From: Labedella populi
Lineage (GTDB): Bacteria; Actinomycetota; Actinomycetes; Actinomycetales; Microbacteriaceae
NCBI RefSeq assembly: GCF_004078655.1
Contig: NZ_RZNC01000001.1
Coordinates: 558,001-622,000 of the forward strand
Reading direction: 5' to 3'
Length of the DNA: 64,000 nucleotides
The notes under the pieces were generated by a model that saw only the letters and a list, made by a program, of their open reading frames with translations, had not been told where the DNA came from and did not search any database. Shown here piece by piece: positions 59,486 through 64,000 of this stretch. Position 1 is the first letter of the stretch. Each line of letters opens with the position of its first letter. A program made the position numbers and the translations under genes.

Positions 59486-60991
59486 GTGACCACCCATCTG
59501 CTCGACGTCGACGGCATCAGCAAAAGCTTCCCCGGCGTCCAGGCTCTCAAGGACGTCCGGTTCCGCCTCGACCGGGGCGAGGTCCTCGCCCTCGTCGGCG
59601 AGAACGGCGCAGGCAAGTCGAGCCTCATGAAGATCCTCTCGGGGATCTACACGAAGGACGACGGCACGATCCGCTTCGAGGGCAAAGAGATCGAGATCGA
59701 CGGGCCGCGCGCCGCTCAGGCCCTCGGAATCTCGATCATCCACCAGGAGATGAACCTCATGCCCCACCTCACGGTGGCGCAGAACATCTACATCGGTCGG
59801 GAGCCCCGCGGCCTCGGGGGCTTCGTCCTGCGCGAGCGCGCGCTCAACAAAAAAGCGGGAGAGCTGCTCCGACGACTGCGCATCGACCTCGACCCGCGTC
59901 AGGAGGTCGGCGAGCTCACCGTCGCGAAGCAGCAGATGGTCGAGATCGCGAAAGCGCTGTCGGTCGACTCGAAGGTCCTCATCATGGACGAGCCGACCTC
60001 CTCGCTCACCGCCTCCGAGAGCGAGACGCTCTTCCGCCTCATCGAGGGACTCAAGGCCGACGGGACCGGCATCATCTACATCTCGCACCGCATGGAGGAG
60101 CTCGGGCGCATCGCCGACCGTGTCACCGTCATCCGCGACGGCCGCTACGTCGGCACCCTCGAGAAGGGCTCGTTCGACGTCCCCACGATCATCGAGATGA
60201 TGGTGGGCCGACACATCGACGAGAACGCCCGGCCCGCGACGATCGATACTCACGACAACGACGTGGTGCTGAAGGTCGAGAACCTCAGCACGCGGAGCCT
60301 CGTCACGGACGTGAGTTTCGAACTGCGCCGGGGCGAGATCCTCGGCTTCGCCGGTCTCATGGGCGCCGGCCGCACCGAGGTCGCGCGCGCCATCATCGGG
60401 GCCGATCCGAAGACGAGCGGCACGATCACCGTGAACGGGAAGGCCGTCGGCATCACGAAGCCGACGGACGCCGTGAGGCACGGCATCGGCTACCTCTCGG
60501 AGGATCGCAAGGCCCTCGGCCTCCTGCTCGGCCAGACGGTGAGCGAGAACATCCTGCTCCCGTCGCTTCCGAATTTCACGAACCCGCTCGGCTTCGTGCA
60601 GCCCGCGAAGGGCCGCAACGTCGCGAAGCGCTACGTCGACCAGTTGAAGATCAAGACCCCGTCGGTCCAGCAGGTGACGAAGCTGCTCTCGGGAGGCAAC
60701 CAGCAGAAGGTCGTCATCGCGAAGTGGCTCGAACGCGATTGCGACATCCTCATCTTCGACGAGCCGACCCGTGGCATCGACGTCGGCGCGAAGGACGAGA
60801 TCTATGCGTTGCTGACGGATCTCGCGGCGCGCGGCAAATCGATCATCGTCATCTCGTCGGAGCTGCCGGAGGTCTTGCGTCTCTCGCATCGGATCGCCGT
60901 CATGGCGACGGGGCGGATCACGGGCTTCCTCGACAACGAGAAGGCCACCCAGAACTCCGTCATGGAACTCGCGACGCGAGGCCACGAATGA
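59486..60991 (+). CDS. RbsA-type sugar ABC transporter ATPase
   Basis: A 501-residue double-domain ATPase. The first domain has GENGAGKSS, LTVAKQQMVEIAKAL and LIMDEPTSSLT; the second has the degenerate GLMGAGRTE, the intact LSGGNQQKVVIAKWL, and LIFDEPTRGIDVGAK, which is the usual asymmetry of RbsA/MglA proteins. It powers monosaccharide import with the next gene. GTG 59486 follows GGGAG; the frame extends to ATG 59420, which lacks a ribosome site. Confidence 0.93.
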   Translation: MTTHLLDVDGISKSFPGVQALKDVRFRLDRGEVLALVGENGAGKSSLMKILSGIYTKDDGTIRFEGKEIEIDGPRAAQALGISIIHQEMNLMPHLTVAQNIYIGREPRGLGGFVLRERALNKKAGELLRRLRIDLDPRQEVGELTVAKQQMVEIAKALSVDSKVLIMDEPTSSLTASESETLFRLIEGLKADGTGIIYISHRMEELGRIADRVTVIRDGRYVGTLEKGSFDVPTIIEMMVGRHIDENARPATIDTHDNDVVLKVENLSTRSLVTDVSFELRRGEILGFAGLMGAGRTEVARAIIGADPKTSGTITVNGKAVGITKPTDAVRHGIGYLSEDRKALGLLLGQTVSENILLPSLPNFTNPLGFVQPAKGRNVAKRYVDQLKIKTPSVQQVTKLLSGGNQQKVVIAKWLERDCDILIFDEPTRGIDVGAKDEIYALLTDLAARGKSIIVISSELPEVLRLSHRIAVMATGRITGFLDNEKATQNSVMELATRGHE

Positions 60992-61061
60992 TCACCCCCC
61001 GACCCCGCGCCTCGCGCACACTGCACGCCACCACCGCCGTCCCTGGAGAGAGAGCTCACCG

Positions 61062-62096
61062 ATGACCACCTCCACACCCCCCACCCCCACTTCGTCGGCG
61101 ACGGCCCCCGAGCAGATCAATCCGCCCGGAGGGACCGAGCGCCGCCCGATCGGTCAGGTGCTCCGCAGTCAGCTGCAGCAGTCCCTGGCGTTCGCGACGC
61201 TCGTCGTGCTCATCATCTTCTTCTCGATCTCGAGCAGCAGCTTCTTCACGGTGAGCAACATCTCGGGCATCCTGCTCTCGACCGCGGTGATCGGCATCCT
61301 GGCCGTCGGCACGACGTTCGTGATCATCACGGGCGGTATCGATCTGTCGATCGGAACCGGCATGACGCTCTGCGCGGTCATGACGGGTGTCTTCATCACC
61401 GACATGGGCCTCCCGCTCATCGTCGGCGTGATCGGCGGCATCGCGACCGGCGCGCTCATGGGCTTCATCAACGGACTCAACATCACCTTCCTGGGCCTAC
61501 CGCCGTTCATCGCGACGCTCGCGATGATGCTCATCGCCCAGGGCCTTGCGCTCGTGATCTCGGGCGTCGCGCCGATCTACTTCGCCGAGCAGGCGTTCAA
61601 GGACATCGCCCTGGGAACGCTCATCCCGGGTCTGCCCAACGCGGTCCTCATCCTCTTCGCGTGTGCCCTCGTGGCCTACGTCGTGCTGAGCAAGACGATC
61701 CTCGGCCGATACACGTTCGCGATCGGCTCGAACGAGGAGGCGACGCGGCTCTCCGGCGTCAACACCCGCAAGTGGACGATCCTCATCTACACCGTCGCGG
61801 GCATCTTCACCGGCATCGCGGGCGTCGTCATCGCCGCCCGACTCGGCTCGGCGCAGCCGCAGCTCGGCACGGGCTACGAGCTGCAGGCGATCGCTGCCGT
61901 CATCATCGGCGGGACGTCGCTCCTCGGTGGGCGCGGCTCGATCCTCGGAACGCTCATCGGTGCGCTCATCATGAGCGTGCTTATCAACGGTCTCCGCATC
62001 CTGTCGATCCAGACGGAGTGGCAGAACGTCGTGGTCGGAATCGTGATCCTCGTGGCGGTCTTCACCGACTCGCTGCGTCGTCGTCGCGAAGCCTGA
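61062..62096 (+). CDS. RbsC-type sugar ABC transporter permease
   Basis: A 344-residue permease with about ten helices. VLLSTAVIGILAVGTTFVIITGGIDLSIGTGM and the late LGTGYELQAIAAVIIGGTSLLGGRGSILGTLIGALIM are RbsC signatures. The coupling loop is SNEEATRLSGVNTRKW. ATG 61062 is preceded by GGAGAGAGAGC and follows the ATPase by 70 nt. It moves the sugar, probably L-fucose, through the membrane. Confidence 0.93.
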   Translation: MTTSTPPTPTSSATAPEQINPPGGTERRPIGQVLRSQLQQSLAFATLVVLIIFFSISSSSFFTVSNISGILLSTAVIGILAVGTTFVIITGGIDLSIGTGMTLCAVMTGVFITDMGLPLIVGVIGGIATGALMGFINGLNITFLGLPPFIATLAMMLIAQGLALVISGVAPIYFAEQAFKDIALGTLIPGLPNAVLILFACALVAYVVLSKTILGRYTFAIGSNEEATRLSGVNTRKWTILIYTVAGIFTGIAGVVIAARLGSAQPQLGTGYELQAIAAVIIGGTSLLGGRGSILGTLIGALIMSVLINGLRILSIQTEWQNVVVGIVILVAVFTDSLRRRREA

Positions 62097-62112
62097 CCTC
62101 ACCCTCTCGGAG

Positions 62113-62141
62113 CGACCGATCGGCGAGGCGCCGAGCGGTCG
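62113..62141 (+). terminator. Hairpin between permease and binding-protein genes
   Basis: CGACCG-A-TCGGC pairs with GCCGA-G-CGGTCG around a 5-nt loop, with one internal mismatch. No T tract follows. It may protect or end part of the ATPase-permease transcript, so that the binding protein can be made at a different level. Confidence 0.5.
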
Positions 62142-62199
62142 GATCCGTTCGATACTGAAATCGGTTCCAGCCCCGTGATCTCGCGGGAGGTAACGATCT

Positions 62200-62209
62200 T
62201 GTATCTACA
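62200..62209. promoter_or_regulatory. TGTATCTACA dyad upstream of the sugar-binding protein gene
   Basis: A small dyad TGTA-TC-TACA contains the inverse of the TAGATACA found at 59366. It lies 87 nt before the binding-protein ATG and may mark its own regulated promoter. Weak evidence. Confidence 0.3.
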
Positions 62210-62295
62210 TGGCCCAAACCTGCACAAACGCCTCACCCCCGAATACCGTAAAGAGACCAGCAGAGGTGCTGGGACCCGAGAACAATGGAGTTTCG

Positions 62296-63285
62296 ATGAA
62301 GAACGCTAGGAAAATGTCGGTCCTCGCGACCGCAGCCATCGCGGTGGTCGCCCTCGCCGGGTGCGCCCAGGGCGGCAGTGCCGGAAGCGGCGGCGACGCG
62401 GGGAGCGGCGACAAGCCGTACATCGCGATGATCTCCAAGGGCTTCCAGCACCAGTTCTGGCAGGCCGTCAAGCAAGGCGCCGAGGAGAAGGCTGAAGAGC
62501 TCGGAGTCGAGATCACCTTCGAGGGTCCCGCATCCGAGACCGAGGTCGACGCGCAGCTCCAGATGCTGCAGGCGGCCATCGACAAGAGCCCCGACGCAAT
62601 CGCGTACGCGGCGCTCGACCCCGAGGCCTGCATCCCCCTCATCGACGCCGCCGGCGCCGCGGACATCCCCGTCGTGCAGTTCGACGCGGGTTGCGACTCC
62701 GACGTCCCGGTCAGCATCGCCAAGACCGACAGCCTGGGCGCCGGAGCCCTCGCCGCCGACCACATGGCCGAACTCATCGGCGAGGAGGGCGAGGTCGCGA
62801 TCGTCGGCCACAGCCAGATCAACTCGACCGGTGTCGAGCGTCGTGACGGCTTCGTCGAGCAGATGGAGGCCGAGTACCCCGACATCGAGATCGTCGACAT
62901 CCAGTACGGCGACGGTGACCACCTCAAGTCCGCCGACATCGCGAAGGCCATGATCGCCGCCCACCCCGACCTCAAGGGCATTTACGGCACCAACGAGGGA
63001 TCGGCCGTCGGCGTCGTGAACGCGCTCACCGAGCTGGGCCTGAACGGCGACGATCTCACCGTCATCGGCTTCGACTCGGGCAAGGCCCAGATGGACGCGA
63101 TCACAAACGGCCTCATGGCCGGCGCGATCACCCAGAACCCGATCGGCATCGGCGCGGAGACGGTTCAGGCGGCGTACGACGCCATCAACGGCGACACGCC
63201 CGAAGAGGTCATCGACACCGGTTACTTCTTCTACGACGCCGAGAACATGAAGGACGAGGAGATCGCGGCCGTCCTCTACGAGTAG
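62296..63285 (+). CDS. RbsB-type sugar-binding lipoprotein
   Basis: A 329-residue lipoprotein with lipobox ALAGC (Cys23) and a Gly/Ser linker. The mature part is a Peripla_BP_4 fold: IAMISKGFQHQFWQAVKQGAEEKAEEL, DAIAYAALDPEACIPLIDAA, and GIYGTNEGSAVGVVNAL, IGFDSGKAQMDAI. The FQHQFW segment lines the sugar pocket. It should deliver the sugar to the RbsA/RbsC-type transporter upstream. ATG 62296 has GGAG five nt upstream. It lies about 200 nt after the permease and seems to have its own promoter; a strong terminator follows. Confidence 0.92.
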   Translation: MKNARKMSVLATAAIAVVALAGCAQGGSAGSGGDAGSGDKPYIAMISKGFQHQFWQAVKQGAEEKAEELGVEITFEGPASETEVDAQLQMLQAAIDKSPDAIAYAALDPEACIPLIDAAGAADIPVVQFDAGCDSDVPVSIAKTDSLGAGALAADHMAELIGEEGEVAIVGHSQINSTGVERRDGFVEQMEAEYPDIEIVDIQYGDGDHLKSADIAKAMIAAHPDLKGIYGTNEGSAVGVVNALTELGLNGDDLTVIGFDSGKAQMDAITNGLMAGAITQNPIGIGAETVQAAYDAINGDTPEEVIDTGYFFYDAENMKDEEIAAVLYE

Positions 63286-63307
63286 GCCTCTCCAGCGGTA
63301 CCCGGGG

Positions 63308-63344
63308 ACGGGGGCGGTGCGCGATCGACGCGCTCCGCCCCCGT
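63308..63344 (+). terminator. GC-rich hairpin terminator after binding-protein gene
   Basis: ACGGGGGCGG (63308-63317) pairs with 63335-63344 and, past one mismatch, GCGCG with CGCGC: a 16-bp stem with a 5-nt loop. It ends the fucose importer transcript. Confidence 0.75.
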
Positions 63345-63395
63345 TCTCACATGCGATTGGGGGATGACGCCGGGCGCGGTGTCGGGGCGGAGTAC

Positions 63396-63401
63396 TAGCG
63401 T
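63396..63401 (+). promoter_or_regulatory. -10 element of a probable leaderless promoter (TAGCGT)
   Basis: TAGCGT ends six nt before GTG 63408, with no ribosome site between, matching the other leaderless genes of the window. Confidence 0.55.
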
Positions 63402-63407
63402 GGACGC

Positions 63408-63974
63408 GTGAGTGAGCTCAGCCGATCGGAACGTCGTCAGAACGCGTCAGTATCGGGCGCCCGGCAACGCGCCCACGTCGAGTTGAACGCGTGGCGCCGC
63501 ATCGTCGGCATCCTCGCGAACGACGAGGCGCGCGCCGTCTACGCCCGCATCGTCCTCGGCGAACCCGTCACGGAGGCCGCGACGGGGCTCCGCGAGAGGC
63601 GGCTGGGACGGGTGCTCGCGAACCTCGTCGACAGCGGGCTCGTCCGTGAGGACTCCGGTGTCCTCGTCGCCACGGGCGATCTGTTTCGATCCATGCTCGC
63701 GGCGGAGCCTGCGCAGCAGGCCACCGGTGTTGATCGCTTCCTGCGTGACGGCCGGATCGAGCAGTACCCCGCATCGGCCGGGGAGCGCCGTGAGCTCCTC
63801 GAATGGGTCGTCGCCGAGGCGTTCGCTCCGGGCGACGAGCTCTCCGAGGGGGATGTCAACGAGCGGCTCGCGCGCTTCACGGACGATGTCGCCGTGCTGC
63901 GCCGGTACCTCGTGGACCACGAACTCCTCGAGAGGACGCCGTCCGGCTCGACCTACGCACCCGTCGCGCGCTGA
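63408..63974 (+). CDS. DUF2087 domain protein
   Basis: A 188-residue protein. The N-terminal half (about 20-85) looks like a small helical winged-helix: WRRIVGILANDEARAVYARIVLG, LGRVLANLVDSGLVRED. The C-terminal half (about 115-188) has the DUF2087 pattern RIEQYPASAGERRELLEWVVAEAF, YLVDHELLERTPSGSTYAP. Relatives are thought to be DNA-binding, but the role is unknown. The GTG start is supported by the -10 element six nt upstream. It stands alone after the fucose importer terminator; the last 26 bases of the window hold nothing I can identify. Confidence 0.75.
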   Translation: MSELSRSERRQNASVSGARQRAHVELNAWRRIVGILANDEARAVYARIVLGEPVTEAATGLRERRLGRVLANLVDSGLVREDSGVLVATGDLFRSMLAAEPAQQATGVDRFLRDGRIEQYPASAGERRELLEWVVAEAFAPGDELSEGDVNERLARFTDDVAVLRRYLVDHELLERTPSGSTYAPVAR

Positions 63975-64000
63975 ACGGCCGTCGCGTCACCCCGCGCACG

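Noticed and set aside
59375-60985. 536-codon open frame opposite the RbsA-type ATPase
   Set aside because: It mirrors codon bias of the real gene and contains no domain pattern.

Overview
The window is high-GC DNA from an actinobacterium, most likely a member of the Microbacteriaceae. The evidence is the C50-carotenoid gene order (idi divergent from crtE-B-I-Ye-Yf-Eb), many GTG starts, GTGA/ATGA stop-start overlaps, apparent leaderless promoters (TANNNT 6-7 nt before the start codon), a LAVTG wall-sorting signal, and paired XRE/MmyB regulators. I see no transposase, integrase, phage gene or CRISPR array, so this looks like ordinary chromosome.

Layout. 1-5.0 kb: the front part of a LysM-type membrane protein (runs off the left edge), a repeat-rich regulatory region, a LuxR-type regulator, threonine synthase and a decayed oxidoreductase remnant. 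5.1-10 kb: a wall-anchored fusion of an ExeM/NucH nuclease and a 5'-nucleotidase. 10-18 kb: two LtrA-type membrane proteins, each translationally coupled to a partner gene, a TetR/MazG-like/GyrI-like set and an XRE/MmyB regulator. 18-24 kb: a probable TetR regulon (SDR, DHA2 exporter, TetR, cytosolic alpha/beta-hydrolase, crotonase, secreted hydrolase paralogue) tied together by three related CTCCGG-type operators. 24-34 kb: a MacB-like ABC pair, acetyltransferase, tRNA-Gly(CCC), dcd, a FUSC-type membrane protein, a second XRE/MmyB regulator with a divergent SDR, and an idi operon carrying three accessory genes. 34.8-39.8 kb: the C50 carotenoid operon.

39.9-48.9 kb: a LacI-type regulator, a 186-nt inverted-repeat element, a perfect 14-bp operator, and a family-5 ABC importer with a coupled alpha/beta-hydrolase and a GH1 glycosidase, reading as an oligosaccharide uptake and hydrolysis locus. 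48.9-53.6 kb: a membrane protein, a two-component system whose kinase is frameshifted, and a MOSC/ferredoxin-reductase fusion. Two copies of an unusual hairpin element, with compensatory base changes, lie just after stop codons here.

53.7-63.3 kb: a non-phosphorylative L-fucose locus. It holds a mutarotase, an aldo/keto reductase, L-fuconate dehydratase, an SDR dehydrogenase, an FAH-family hydrolase, a sugar epimerase-like protein and an RbsABC-type importer. Together these would convert L-fucose to pyruvate plus lactate; no lactonase is present. The window ends with a DUF2087 protein.
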